Positions 1-8,848 of a DNA stretch of 64,000 bases are shown here, piece by piece. Each line of letters starts with the position of its first letter. The first letter of the stretch is position 1. The notes under the pieces were generated by a model. It was not told the origin of the DNA and did not search any database. It was given only the letters and a program-made list of their open reading frames with translations. The stretch is taken from NCBI RefSeq assembly GCF_002933335.1, contig NZ_PDKS01000004.1:21711-85710 (forward strand). The letters run 5' to 3'. This DNA comes from Candidatus Pantoea edessiphila (GTDB lineage: Bacteria > Pseudomonadota > Gammaproteobacteria > Enterobacterales > Enterobacteriaceae). A program made the translations under genes and the position numbers.

Positions 1-2
1 AT

Positions 3-323
3 AATTTACCTAAAAATACATTGGATTTTGTATTTCATGGTGGTTCTGGTTCTTCAGATCACGAAATAAAAGAATCTATCAATTATGGTGTAGTTAAAAT
101 GAATATAGATACAGATTCTCAATGGGCTACATGGAAAGGAGTTCTTCGTTACTATAAAAATAATATTGATTATTTGCAATCGCAATTAGGAAACCCAGAA
201 GGAGCAAATATACCTAATAAAAAATACTATGATCCAAGAGTATGGTTACGTCATACTCAGTTGTCTTTACAATCTTGTTTACAAAGTTATTTCGAGAAAC
301 TCAATGCAGTTGATTTGTTATAA
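3..323 (+). CDS. fbaA: Fructose-bisphosphate aldolase class II, C-terminal part
   Basis: This is the 3' end of a class II (zinc-dependent) aldolase that splits fructose 1,6-bisphosphate into dihydroxyacetone phosphate and glyceraldehyde 3-phosphate in glycolysis. The frame is open from the window edge (codon at position 3), so the gene begins outside the window. About 106 residues are visible. They carry the family signatures VFHGGSGS (phosphate-binding glycine loop), YGVVKMNIDTD, QWATW and NKKYYDPRVWLR, all near-identical to E. coli FbaA, and the C-terminus falls where FbaA ends. The E. coli gene neighbours mscS, as here. Identification is secure; only the N-terminal two thirds is missing. 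Confidence 0.95.
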   Translation, partial: NLPKNTLDFVFHGGSGSSDHEIKESINYGVVKMNIDTDSQWATWKGVLRYYKNNIDYLQSQLGNPEGANIPNKKYYDPRVWLRHTQLSLQSCLQSYFEKLNAVDLL

Positions 324-440
324 ATTAATATCAATAAATAATTATTATGATTTTGTTAAAACCATTATCTCAATAATGATAATTACTTTGTAAGGTTGTT
401 GATAAACAATTTATTATTATTTTTAATAAACATTATAAAC

Positions 441-1271
441 ATGATGAGTACATATTTTATTAATAAGATCAATGAAATGATCTACTGGATTTCAAATAAT
501 CAAGCAATGATTTTAATTCACATTTTTAATATAATTTCTGCTATAATAATAGCCGTGATAGGTGTGCTCATTTCTCGTATGTTGTCAAATGGAATTAGAC
601 ACGTATTATTGGTACGTAATATTGAAATTACTGTCGCTGATTTTCTAGCAGGATTAATAAGGTATAGTATCGTTGCTTGTGTAATTAGTGCAGCATTAGG
701 TCGTATTGGTATACAATCTACATCATTAATCACTGTATTAGGTGCAGCTAGTTTAGCTATAGGATTAGCTCTGCAAGGTTCACTAGCAAATTTAGCAGCC
801 GGAGTGTTATTGATTACATTTTACCCTCTGCGAGCAGGAGAAAAAGTTGATATAGGAGGAGTAACTGGTAGTATTATAAACATCGAAGTTTTCTCTACTA
901 CTCTAAAAAGTTATGATGGTAAAATTATTATTTTACCAAATAGTAAAATAATTAGTAGTGTGATAATTAATTTTTCGCGGGAAAACATTAGGTGTAATGA
1001 ATTTGTTATTAATGTAGCATATGAAGCAAATGTAGATGAAGTAATCAAATTACTAAGAGAGGTTACTGCATCAGATAAACGAGTATTGAAAGACAAAGAA
1101 ATTCAAATTGGTTTAAATGAAATAAATTCTTCTTCCATTAAATTTATTGTTAGATGCTGGTGTAAAACTGATGATTTGCAAAATGTTTACTGGGATTTGT
1201 TAAAAAATTTTAAAATCATGTTAGATGCGAATAATTTTAGTATTGCTTGTTCACAACATGCTAAATCCTAA
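441..1271 (+). CDS. mscS: Small-conductance mechanosensitive channel MscS
   Basis: MscS is a homoheptameric inner-membrane channel that opens under membrane tension and releases solutes during hypo-osmotic shock. The protein has three N-terminal membrane helices. The pore helix is clear: LGAASLAIGLALQGSLANLA, with the small-residue Ala/Gly pattern that packs the pore. It is followed by the beta domain (RAGEKVDIGGVTG; DGKIIILPNSKII; INFSRE) and the alpha/beta vestibule domain ending in LQNVYWDLL. I take the ATG at 441 as start (276 residues; E. coli has 286). A TTG at 396 in the same frame would add a hydrophobic stretch with no counterpart. Retention suggests osmotic protection is still needed in the host cell. 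Confidence 0.92.
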   Translation: MMSTYFINKINEMIYWISNNQAMILIHIFNIISAIIIAVIGVLISRMLSNGIRHVLLVRNIEITVADFLAGLIRYSIVACVISAALGRIGIQSTSLITVLGAASLAIGLALQGSLANLAAGVLLITFYPLRAGEKVDIGGVTGSIINIEVFSTTLKSYDGKIIILPNSKIISSVIINFSRENIRCNEFVINVAYEANVDEVIKLLREVTASDKRVLKDKEIQIGLNEINSSSIKFIVRCWCKTDDLQNVYWDLLKNFKIMLDANNFSIACSQHAKS

Positions 1272-1459
1272 AATAAATCAATTTATCCTCTTAATTAAAT
1301 CATATCTTAGATTGGATATGGTATTTATTATATATTTAAATTGTTTAATGACTTATTACGCAAGTTATTTTGTTTATATTAATTAAAATATCTGTAATTT
1401 ATGAAAAAGATTTATTTTATACTGTTATTAATTTTATTTATTAGGTATTTAAATATATC

Positions 1460-2119
1460 ATGGATCAAAATAGCTTAAAAAAAGCTGTAGGTTTGGCTGC
1501 GGTTGAATTTATACAACCTGATACTATTGTTGGTATAGGGACAGGATCTACTATTAATTATTTTATCAACTCATTGAGCTCTATTAAATTTAAAATTAAA
1601 GGTGTTGTTTCTAGTTCTGAACAATCAACAAATAAACTAAGAAATTTTGGTATAAAAATAATAAATTTAAATGAATTAAAATTTTTACCTTTATATATTG
1701 ATAGCGCAGATGAGATAGATCCTCAAATGTGTATGATTAAAGGTGGAGGAGCGGCATTAACTAGTGAAAAGATTATTGCATCAGTAGCAGAAAAATTTAT
1801 ATGTATTGTAGATGTTTCTAAAAAAGTTAATATATTAGGGAAATTTCCTGTACCAATTGAAGTAATCGGTATTGCTCGTGGTTTTGTTACGCGTGAATTA
1901 GAGAAGATAGGAGGTATTGTCAAATATCGTCGAGGCATAATAACAGATCACGGAAATATTATTTTGGATATATATAATTTATCTATTTCAAATCCTATTT
2001 TATTAGAACAACATATAAATTCTATACCTGGCGTCGTTACTGTAGGCATTTTCGCGTCTCGCAAAGCGGATATTTTATTGGTTAGTGACCATAATGGTAT
2101 TAATACTATTATAAAATAA
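1460..2119 (+). CDS. rpiA: Ribose-5-phosphate isomerase A
   Basis: RpiA interconverts ribose 5-phosphate and ribulose 5-phosphate in the non-oxidative pentose phosphate pathway, supplying ribose for nucleotides and histidine. The 219 residues match the usual enterobacterial length. Visible motifs are GIGTGSTINYFI (phosphate loop), SSSEQST, DSADEID (catalytic Asp region), MIKGGGAALTSEKI and the Lys/Glu active-site area VDVSKKVNILGKFPVPIEV. It sits directly upstream of serA in the same direction with about 90 bases between, as in E. coli where serA and rpiA are neighbours. The ATG start aligns with the E. coli start (MTQDELKKAVG versus MDQNSLKKAVG). Nothing is missing. Confidence 0.96.
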   Translation: MDQNSLKKAVGLAAVEFIQPDTIVGIGTGSTINYFINSLSSIKFKIKGVVSSSEQSTNKLRNFGIKIINLNELKFLPLYIDSADEIDPQMCMIKGGGAALTSEKIIASVAEKFICIVDVSKKVNILGKFPVPIEVIGIARGFVTRELEKIGGIVKYRRGIITDHGNIILDIYNLSISNPILLEQHINSIPGVVTVGIFASRKADILLVSDHNGINTIIK

Positions 2120-2206
2120 TATTACTAAAGATATATATCCTATTTTAATTAGTGATTTTGCTAATACAAATTATATTGTACTGAACTTTCAGTTTGGGTG
2201 GTATAT

Positions 2207-3427
2207 ATGGAAAAAGATAGAATTAGATTTTTACTATTAGAGGACATACACAAAAGTGCAATACACAATTTAAAATCTTCAGGATATTCCAATATTGAAT
2301 CTTATAAAACTGTTCTTGATAGTGATTATTTAAAAAATTCTTTGATTAATGCGCATTTTATTGGGATTCGTTCTAGATCAAAAATAAACAAATATATTTT
2401 ATCTTTAGCAAAAAATTTACTAGCTATTGGCTGTTTCTGTATAGGAACAGATCAGATTGATTTAATTCATTCAGCAATAAGTGGTATCCCTATTTTTAAT
2501 GCACCATTTTCTAATACCCGTTCTGTTGCAGAGTTAGTAATTGGTGAAATGTTAATAATGTTACGTGGAGTTCCGGTAGCTAATGCAAAAATGCATTGTG
2601 ATATTTGGTATAAAACTGCGAAGGGTTCTTTTGAAGCTCGTGGTAAAAAAATTGGAATCATTGGTTACGGTCATATTGGAATGCAATTAGGCATATTAGC
2701 AGAAAGTTTGGGAATGCATGTGTTTTTTTATGACCTTGAAAATAAGCTTTCTTTAGGTAATGCAATACAAGTTGATAATATACATGACTTACTTAGGATG
2801 AGTGATGTTATTAGTATACATGTTCCAGAAACACAAGCAACTAATAATATGATTAGTGCAAAAGAACTATCTTATATGAAATCAACAGGTTTATTAATTA
2901 ATACATCACGTGGTAATGTAGTAAATTTATTAGATTTATATAATGCATTAAAAGACAAAAAGATAGCAGGTGCAGCTATTGATGTATTTCCATCTGAACC
3001 TATTAATAATAGTTCTTTTATTTCCTCTTTAAAAGAATTTGATAATGTTATTCTTACTCCTCATATTGGAGGATCTACAGAAGAAGCACAAGAAAATATT
3101 GGAATCGAAGTTAGTAGTAAATTAATAAAATATTTTGAAAATGGTTCTACAATATCAGCGGTAAATTTTCCTGAAGTTTCATTGCCTATTCATAAATATC
3201 ATATGAGTAGATTTATACATATACATAAAAATTTACCTGGAATTTTAAATTCTATTAATCAGATTTTTGCTGATCACAATGTTAATATTTTTTCACAATA
3301 TCTACAAACATCATCATCTATAGGTTATGTAGTAATAGACGCAAACGCTGAAAAACAAATATTGGAAATAATTTTAAAATTATTGCAATCTATTAAAGGA
3401 ACAATTCGAACTCGTTTATTATATTAG
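2207..3427 (+). CDS. serA: D-3-phosphoglycerate dehydrogenase
   Basis: SerA oxidises 3-phosphoglycerate to 3-phosphohydroxypyruvate with NAD+, the committed step of serine synthesis. It therefore also feeds glycine, one-carbon units and the cysteine made through the cys genes of this window. The substrate and NAD domains are complete: RSRSKI, NAPFSNTRSVAELVIGE, GIIGYGHIGMQLG (Rossmann loop), NTSRGNVV, and the catalytic histidine in LTPHIGGSTEEAQ. The C-terminal ACT domain is present, and the serine-contacting positions of the E. coli enzyme are kept (IHKNLPG and NVNIFSQ), so end-product inhibition may persist. I prefer ATG 2207 (MEKDRIRFLL) over an in-frame GTG at 2198 by alignment. Length is 406 residues against 410. 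Confidence 0.96.
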   Translation: MEKDRIRFLLLEDIHKSAIHNLKSSGYSNIESYKTVLDSDYLKNSLINAHFIGIRSRSKINKYILSLAKNLLAIGCFCIGTDQIDLIHSAISGIPIFNAPFSNTRSVAELVIGEMLIMLRGVPVANAKMHCDIWYKTAKGSFEARGKKIGIIGYGHIGMQLGILAESLGMHVFFYDLENKLSLGNAIQVDNIHDLLRMSDVISIHVPETQATNNMISAKELSYMKSTGLLINTSRGNVVNLLDLYNALKDKKIAGAAIDVFPSEPINNSSFISSLKEFDNVILTPHIGGSTEEAQENIGIEVSSKLIKYFENGSTISAVNFPEVSLPIHKYHMSRFIHIHKNLPGILNSINQIFADHNVNIFSQYLQTSSSIGYVVIDANAEKQILEIILKLLQSIKGTIRTRLLY

Positions 3428-3440
3428 TAAATTGTTTTAA

Positions 3441-4031
3441 TCACCACCTCCATATTTTTGATGGAGTTATTATTATAGGTAACGGTATATCCCATTCCAT
3501 AGTTGGTATTTCTTTAACCAACTGAAAATCATGTGCTAGTCCAACAGGTAAAAAGGAATCTTTTGACCAAAATTGTAGTATACGGTCATAAAATCCCCCT
3601 CCAAAACCTAATCTTTGGCCTTTGAGGTCAAAAGCTACTATTGGTACTAACATAATATCAATTTTATTAGGAGATATTAAATATTTAGAATTAAATTCAG
3701 GTTCCATAATATTTAATTTGTTTGGAATTAATTTGGTTTTTGAATGATACTCTATAAATAATAGATTACGAGGTGCAAAAGGATTTAAGATAGGAAGAAA
3801 AATACTTTTTCTTTTTTTCCAAAAGTAATATATTGCATGATTAGTATCTATTTCTCCATCTATTGATAAATAAGAAGCTATATTGTTTGCATTTACTATC
3901 GGTTCATAATTGACTAATAGTTTAGTTAATTGTACTGATGATTCTTTTTGTTTTTTTTCTGATATAGAACATCGTAAATGACGCATACGGTTCCTAATAT
4001 GATATCTTTGCAATATTTTTTTTTTTAACAT
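3441..4031 (-). CDS. fau: 5-formyltetrahydrofolate cyclo-ligase
   Basis: This enzyme (YgfA/Fau) converts 5-formyltetrahydrofolate to 5,10-methenyltetrahydrofolate using ATP, returning a dead-end folate to the active pool. The 196 residues contain the family signatures YLSIDGEIDT, NLLFIEYHSKTKL, the nucleotide/substrate loop QRLGFGGGFYDR, GLAHDFQL and EWDIPLP. It is convergent with serA, as in E. coli, with only 13 bases between the stops. The start region reads ATG TTA followed by an 11-A run (codons 3-5), a slippage-prone tract at the very beginning of the gene, but the frame is intact as sequenced. Confidence 0.94.
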   Translation of the reverse strand: MLKKKILQRYHIRNRMRHLRCSISEKKQKESSVQLTKLLVNYEPIVNANNIASYLSIDGEIDTNHAIYYFWKKRKSIFLPILNPFAPRNLLFIEYHSKTKLIPNKLNIMEPEFNSKYLISPNKIDIMLVPIVAFDLKGQRLGFGGGFYDRILQFWSKDSFLPVGLAHDFQLVKEIPTMEWDIPLPIIITPSKIWRW

Positions 4032-4321
4032 ATATGTACTGTCTATTTTTGATTAAATCTTTTAATTGCAATTAAGTGTTGTAAATAACAACATGATTTT
4101 ATAATTAAGACCATTATTTAAATTAATCTATGATTTTAATTGCGATTGTGTTAGATTTATGGAAATGTAAGTATTACTATATTGATTCAAAGCTATATTA
4201 TTATATTTAAAATTTAGTATAATTTTTCTATAATGTATTATAAAAATTAAAAATAGTTATTATAAATAATGAATTCTCATTCTCATAATATCCAAACATA
4301 AATATTATAAGAACATAACGT
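4032..4321. other. Divergent intergenic region, fau/pepP
   Basis: This 290-base gap separates the divergently transcribed fau and pepP and must hold both promoters. In E. coli the interval contains ssrS (6S RNA), zapA and ygfB; none is recognisable here. The sequence is almost wholly A+T with no obvious open frame or strong hairpin. Confidence 0.5.
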
Positions 4322-5638
4322 ATGATTTCAATTAATATATTAAAAAATCGCAGAAAAAAAATTATATCACAAATGGTTTATGATAGTGCAATATTATTAT
4401 TTGCAACTCCTGATAATAAACAAAATAAATGCAAGTTTAATCAAAATAAGGATTTTTGGTATTTTACTGGTTTTAATGAACCTGATTCTTTGTTAGTAAT
4501 GATAAAAAAAGATGATAAATTTATTCGAAAGATATTATTTAATAGATCTAGAGATTTCGATGAAGAAATTTGGGTAGGTCGTCGTTTAGGGCAGGATGCA
4601 GCTTTAAGTATAATAGATGTTGACTATGCATTCCCGTGGAATAGTGTATATGAAAATCTTTATAAATTATTAAGTGGATTAAAAGTAATATATCATGCTT
4701 GGGGGGAATATGCAGAAGTTGATCAATTAGTATTGAATGTACTTAAATATCTAAATGAAAAAAGATTGCAGGGAAAAGGTTCAAGTCCAAATACAATTAT
4801 TGATTGGCGTCCTTTAGTTCATAAAATGCGTTTGTTTAAAGATTTAGAAGAAATAAATTATATTCGAACCTCAGGTAAAATTAGTGCATTAGCACATACT
4901 AGAGCTATGAAATATTGCCGTCCTGGTATTTTTGAATATCAATTGGAAGGTGAAATTCATCATGAATTTTACCTTCACGGATCAAGATTTACATCTTATG
5001 ATACTATAATAGGCTCAGGAATAAACTCATGTATTTTGCATTATACACAAAATAACACTAAAATGCGCAGCGGTGATCTAGTATTAGTTGATGCTGGATG
5101 TAATTTCAATGAATATGCTAGCGATATTACTCGTACCTTCCCAGTAAATGGAAAATTTACTCAACAACAGCGAGATATATATAATATTGTATTAAATTCA
5201 TTAAAAACTGCAGCTTCAATATTAAAACCAAATATTAGTATTAGGGATATTAATAATATTGTAATACAAATTATGATTAATGACCTAATTAAATTAGGTT
5301 TATTAACAGGTACACTAGATGAAATAATTTCTAAAGGTTCTTATCGTAAATTTTTCATGCATAATTTAAGTCATTGGTTAGGACTTGATGTTCATGACGT
5401 CGGTTATTACGATATATCAATTAACGATCAGGTTTTAAAACCAAACATGGTTTTAACAATAGAACCAGGAATATATATTTTACCTGATATACATGTGCCA
5501 AATGAATATCATGGAATCGGAGTGAGAATAGAAGATAACTTTATAATAACTGAAACAGGTAATGAATGTACTACTAGTGGTGTTGTGAAAGAAATTAAAG
5601 ATATAGAAAATACTATGGAATCACTAAAAGAAATATAA
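4322..5638 (+). CDS. pepP: Xaa-Pro aminopeptidase (aminopeptidase P)
   Basis: PepP is a cytoplasmic manganese enzyme that removes an N-terminal residue preceding proline, used in peptide turnover. The 438 residues equal the E. coli length (441). The N-terminal creatinase-like domain (KDFWYFTGFNEPDSLLV) is followed by the pita-bread catalytic domain. All five metal ligands appear in the expected blocks: LVDAGCNFNEYASDITRTFP (two Asp), HNLSHWLGLDVHDVG (His), LTIEPGIYI (Glu) and GVRIEDN (Glu). It is divergent from fau. The next gene, ygfZ, is convergent with it. Its former operon partners in E. coli (ubiH, ubiI) are absent. Confidence 0.95.
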   Translation: MISINILKNRRKKIISQMVYDSAILLFATPDNKQNKCKFNQNKDFWYFTGFNEPDSLLVMIKKDDKFIRKILFNRSRDFDEEIWVGRRLGQDAALSIIDVDYAFPWNSVYENLYKLLSGLKVIYHAWGEYAEVDQLVLNVLKYLNEKRLQGKGSSPNTIIDWRPLVHKMRLFKDLEEINYIRTSGKISALAHTRAMKYCRPGIFEYQLEGEIHHEFYLHGSRFTSYDTIIGSGINSCILHYTQNNTKMRSGDLVLVDAGCNFNEYASDITRTFPVNGKFTQQQRDIYNIVLNSLKTAASILKPNISIRDINNIVIQIMINDLIKLGLLTGTLDEIISKGSYRKFFMHNLSHWLGLDVHDVGYYDISINDQVLKPNMVLTIEPGIYILPDIHVPNEYHGIGVRIEDNFIITETGNECTTSGVVKEIKDIENTMESLKEI

Positions 5639-5733
5639 TATATATTATTAGTATTTAATAAAAGATATCAAATTATTCCTGTGAATATAGGAAATTATTT
5701 TTTAATAGAATTATTAATTTTAATAAAAGTTTT

Positions 5734-6693
5734 TTATATATAATAATGTATTGGTTGAATCATTAAACAGCTGTTTTCGTCATGTTTAATACGTAATATG
5801 CTATTAGGAGAAATTTCTTTATTCATTACTGCCTGAACCCAAATTGTGTTATTATCTAATTTTACTGACGCTAGAATTTTACCAATAACTTTCCAATATT
5901 TAGTTGTTTTTATTTCTAAAGAGTCGCTTATTTCAGGTAAACAATTAGATTTCCCTGCCAACCAGTATAGCCTGTTTTTGTTAATACCAAGGTATTTAGC
6001 TCGAGCAATTACTTCTTGTCCTATATAACACCCTTTGCCAAAGCTTATAGCACCTAACATATGTAAATTAGTAGCCTGTGGTATAAATTTACCAGTACTT
6101 TGGATATTGATTACAGGAATACCTGCTTCAATATCTAATGCTAACCATTGATCACTGTTAGCAAAACTTGCTTTGTTTAATAATTTATTCTGTAAAATAT
6201 TTCCTGTTGTTTTGTTTGTAACTATTAAAAAACGTTCAATAGGATTTTCAAACCATAAAATAGCAGTAGTTGTATTATACTGAACTACTGGTGTGTTAAT
6301 ATTAGGTACTATTGTAAATAAATTTTCTAATGTTTGTTTAGCTTGCATGCCAGATAAACCTAACAAAAATTGGTTATCATATACAAAATCTACTTTTGAA
6401 AATAATGAATATTTTTTTATTTCATTTAATTGAATTTCAATTATTTCTTTACGTATAATATAAGCAATATTGTTGATAAAATAAAATATACGTAAATTGC
6501 TCCACATTTTTCCTGATGAATTACAATGTGCTGTCAAGTAATGTTGATTTTTCTTGATTTGCGTTATATCTAAAGTTAATTGAGTTTGCAAATATTTAAT
6601 TGCATCAAGACCATAAACTGAAACTAAAGCCCAATCATCAAGAAACATTAGAGTTAAAGGTAAACGTGATGAAGATTCTACAGGTTGTCTCAT
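5734..6693 (-). CDS. ygfZ: Folate-binding Fe-S cluster repair/assembly protein YgfZ
   Basis: YgfZ is a tetrahydrofolate-dependent protein related to GcvT that supports assembly or repair of certain iron-sulfur enzymes. The diagnostic motif KGCYIGQEVIARAKYLG with its essential cysteine is intact. The N-terminal part carries WALVSVYGLDAIKYLQTQLT, typical of the family. The 319 residues are close to the E. coli length (326). Its retention agrees with other Fe-S or siroheme enzymes here (CysI). The start is the ATG giving MRQPVESS; nothing in frame upstream fits better. Confidence 0.92.
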   Translation of the reverse strand: MRQPVESSSRLPLTLMFLDDWALVSVYGLDAIKYLQTQLTLDITQIKKNQHYLTAHCNSSGKMWSNLRIFYFINNIAYIIRKEIIEIQLNEIKKYSLFSKVDFVYDNQFLLGLSGMQAKQTLENLFTIVPNINTPVVQYNTTTAILWFENPIERFLIVTNKTTGNILQNKLLNKASFANSDQWLALDIEAGIPVINIQSTGKFIPQATNLHMLGAISFGKGCYIGQEVIARAKYLGINKNRLYWLAGKSNCLPEISDSLEIKTTKYWKVIGKILASVKLDNNTIWVQAVMNKEISPNSILRIKHDENSCLMIQPIHYYI

Positions 6694-6970
6694 AATTAGT
6701 TTATAAGTTATATAGTAATAATTTATTTATATAGAATTATTATTCTTTAATAGTATTAATATAATTATATTAAACTATATTCATATGTTAATACAAAATA
6801 TTTATAATTAAAAATTAATTATATTTTTAATTATAAAATTCATGTTATTATATAAAAGATTGCAAATCGCACAATAAAAATACACAAATAAACTAATTTA
6901 TGTATGTTTATGTTACATAGGCTAAATATAAATTTCAATATCAATCATAAAATAATATAGTGAATAATCA

Positions 6971-8710
6971 GTGTTAAATTATAAAATTATATTACGCAGA
7001 CGTAAGGCTACTGTTAAGGATAGTTTGCCTACACATTTACCTCCATTAATAAAGCGTATTTACTTAAATCGAGGAGTATGTGATCCTGAACATTTAGAAA
7101 GAAGCATAAAAAAATTATTTTCATTTAAATCATTATATGACATAGATAAAGCAGTAGTAATACTACATACTATGTTAGTACATAATCGTAAAATTATAGT
7201 AGTAGGAGATTTTGATACTGATGGGGCAACTAGTACTGCTCTCACTGTATTAGCTTTAAGAAGTATGGGTAGTAAAAATGTTGAATATTTAATACCGAAC
7301 CGTTTTAAAGATGGATATGGTTTGAGCGAACAAATAGTAACACATTTACATAATGTGGGGGCTGATATGATACTAACAGTAGATAATGGTATTTCATCCC
7401 ATGAAGGTGTTAAATGTGCTAAAAAATATAACATACCTGTAATTATTACTGATCATCACCTTCCTGCTGATCAACTACCTGATGCTGAAGCTATTATAAA
7501 TCCTAATATTACAAGATGTTCTTCATTATGTTCATTAGCAGGTGTTGGTGTTGCCTTTTATCTGATGATAGCTCTAAGAACTTATTTGCGTAAACAAGGA
7601 TGGTTTAATGGAAAATGGTCTGAGCCAAATTTAGCAAATTTATTGGATCTTGTAGCATTAGGTACTATTGCAGATGTAGTACCTCTTGATATAAACAATA
7701 GAATTCTAGTATGGCAAGGATTAATTAGAATTCGTTCTGGAATTTGTCGACCTGGAATTATAGCTTTGTTAGAATTAGCTAACCGTAGTTTCAATGATTT
7801 ATCAACAGATGATCTTAGTTATGTATTGGGACCACGTCTTAATGCAGCTGGAAGATTAAATGATATGACAAAAGGAGTAGCATTATTATTAACAGATGAT
7901 TTAAATCAAGCTCGTGTTTTATCTAACGAATTAGATCTATTGAATCAAACTCGAAAAAAAATAGAAAATATCATGCAAAATGAGGCATGGAGGTTATGTA
8001 ATATATTAAAGCAAAAAGAAAATAACTTGCCTTTAGGTATTACTGTTTATCATCCTAAATGGCATCAAGGAGTAGTAGGGATAGTAGCTTCACGTCTCAA
8101 AGAACGTTTTCGTCGTCCGGTAATTGCATTTGCACCTACAGGTATAGGAGATGGTGTTTTAAAAGGATCAGGGCGTTCAGTAGAAAATTTACATTTAAGA
8201 GACATACTTTCACATTTAAACATGCTAAATCCAAAATTAATGATAAAATTTGGAGGGCATTCTATGGCTGCTGGTTTATCCATTAAGGAATCAGATTATG
8301 ATGAATTTAGTCAACAATTTTCTATAGTTGTCAAAAAATTATTCGAAGATAAGCTGATTTCATATATAGTATGGTCTGATGGGTGTTTGCAACCTACAGA
8401 TTTTTCTATTCAAACCGCTTATCTCTTGCGAGAAGCTGGACCGTGGGGGACATCATTTCCTGAACCTACTTTTGATGGCAAATTTGAATTAATTAGACAA
8501 CGTCTCATAAATAAAAGACATTTGCATGTTTTATTAAGGACTATTGATGTTGGTACAGTAATCGATGGAATGTTATTTAATGTAGATACCGATCATTGGC
8601 CAAACAATAATATTAACAAAGTTGAATTAGTATACCGATTAGATATAAAAAAATATCGAAGCAAGCATTCTGTTCAATTAATTATAGAATATTTATGGCC
8701 GTTATATTAA
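6971..8710 (+). CDS. recJ: Single-strand-specific 5'-3' exonuclease RecJ
   Basis: RecJ degrades single-stranded DNA 5' to 3' in recombination, base excision and methyl-directed mismatch repair. The DHH core is complete: VVGDFDTDGATST, TVDNGISSHEG, ITDHHLP, LVALGTIADVVPL, then DHHA1 (GPRLNAAGRL; KFGGHSMAAGL) and the C-terminal OB fold. It has 579 residues against 577 in E. coli. The start is GTG at 6971; the first ATG lies far inside the conserved N-terminus. It precedes prfB as in E. coli, though dsbC upstream is gone. Because RecB here lacks its nuclease, RecJ may be the main end-resection nuclease (inference; see findings). Confidence 0.95.
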   Translation: MLNYKIILRRRKATVKDSLPTHLPPLIKRIYLNRGVCDPEHLERSIKKLFSFKSLYDIDKAVVILHTMLVHNRKIIVVGDFDTDGATSTALTVLALRSMGSKNVEYLIPNRFKDGYGLSEQIVTHLHNVGADMILTVDNGISSHEGVKCAKKYNIPVIITDHHLPADQLPDAEAIINPNITRCSSLCSLAGVGVAFYLMIALRTYLRKQGWFNGKWSEPNLANLLDLVALGTIADVVPLDINNRILVWQGLIRIRSGICRPGIIALLELANRSFNDLSTDDLSYVLGPRLNAAGRLNDMTKGVALLLTDDLNQARVLSNELDLLNQTRKKIENIMQNEAWRLCNILKQKENNLPLGITVYHPKWHQGVVGIVASRLKERFRRPVIAFAPTGIGDGVLKGSGRSVENLHLRDILSHLNMLNPKLMIKFGGHSMAAGLSIKESDYDEFSQQFSIVVKKLFEDKLISYIVWSDGCLQPTDFSIQTAYLLREAGPWGTSFPEPTFDGKFELIRQRLINKRHLHVLLRTIDVGTVIDGMLFNVDTDHWPNNNINKVELVYRLDIKKYRSKHSVQLIIEYLWPLY

Positions 8711-8761
8711 TTTCAATTATATTTATTGTAAACAAAAATAAAACATTGTTAACTGATATTT

Positions 8762-8819
8762 AAATAGATTTTAAGTAATTATCGTTATCAAAATAGATTT
8801 TAAGTAATTATCGTTATCA
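8762..8819. repeat. Perfect 29-base tandem duplication
   Basis: Two adjacent identical 29-base copies (8762-8790 and 8791-8819) begin AAATAGATTTTAAG and end CGTTATCA, and lie in the gap between recJ and prfB, ending 29 bases before the prfB start. Identity of the copies points to a recent duplication. Confidence 0.95.
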
Positions 8820-8848
8820 AATTGAATTTTATATAAAGAGCTAAAATA

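Noticed and set aside
4032..4321. Possible 6S RNA (ssrS) upstream of fau, as in E. coli
   Set aside because: No sequence or paired arms resembling 6S RNA could be found by eye; a covariance model search would be decisive.
7060..7434. A 124-codon minus-strand open frame inside recJ
   Set aside because: Antisense shadow of the DHH domain; no recognisable domain.
8059..8286. Overlapping plus and minus short frames within the recJ C-terminal half
   Set aside because: Both overlap the conserved DHHA1 domain of recJ and are low complexity.
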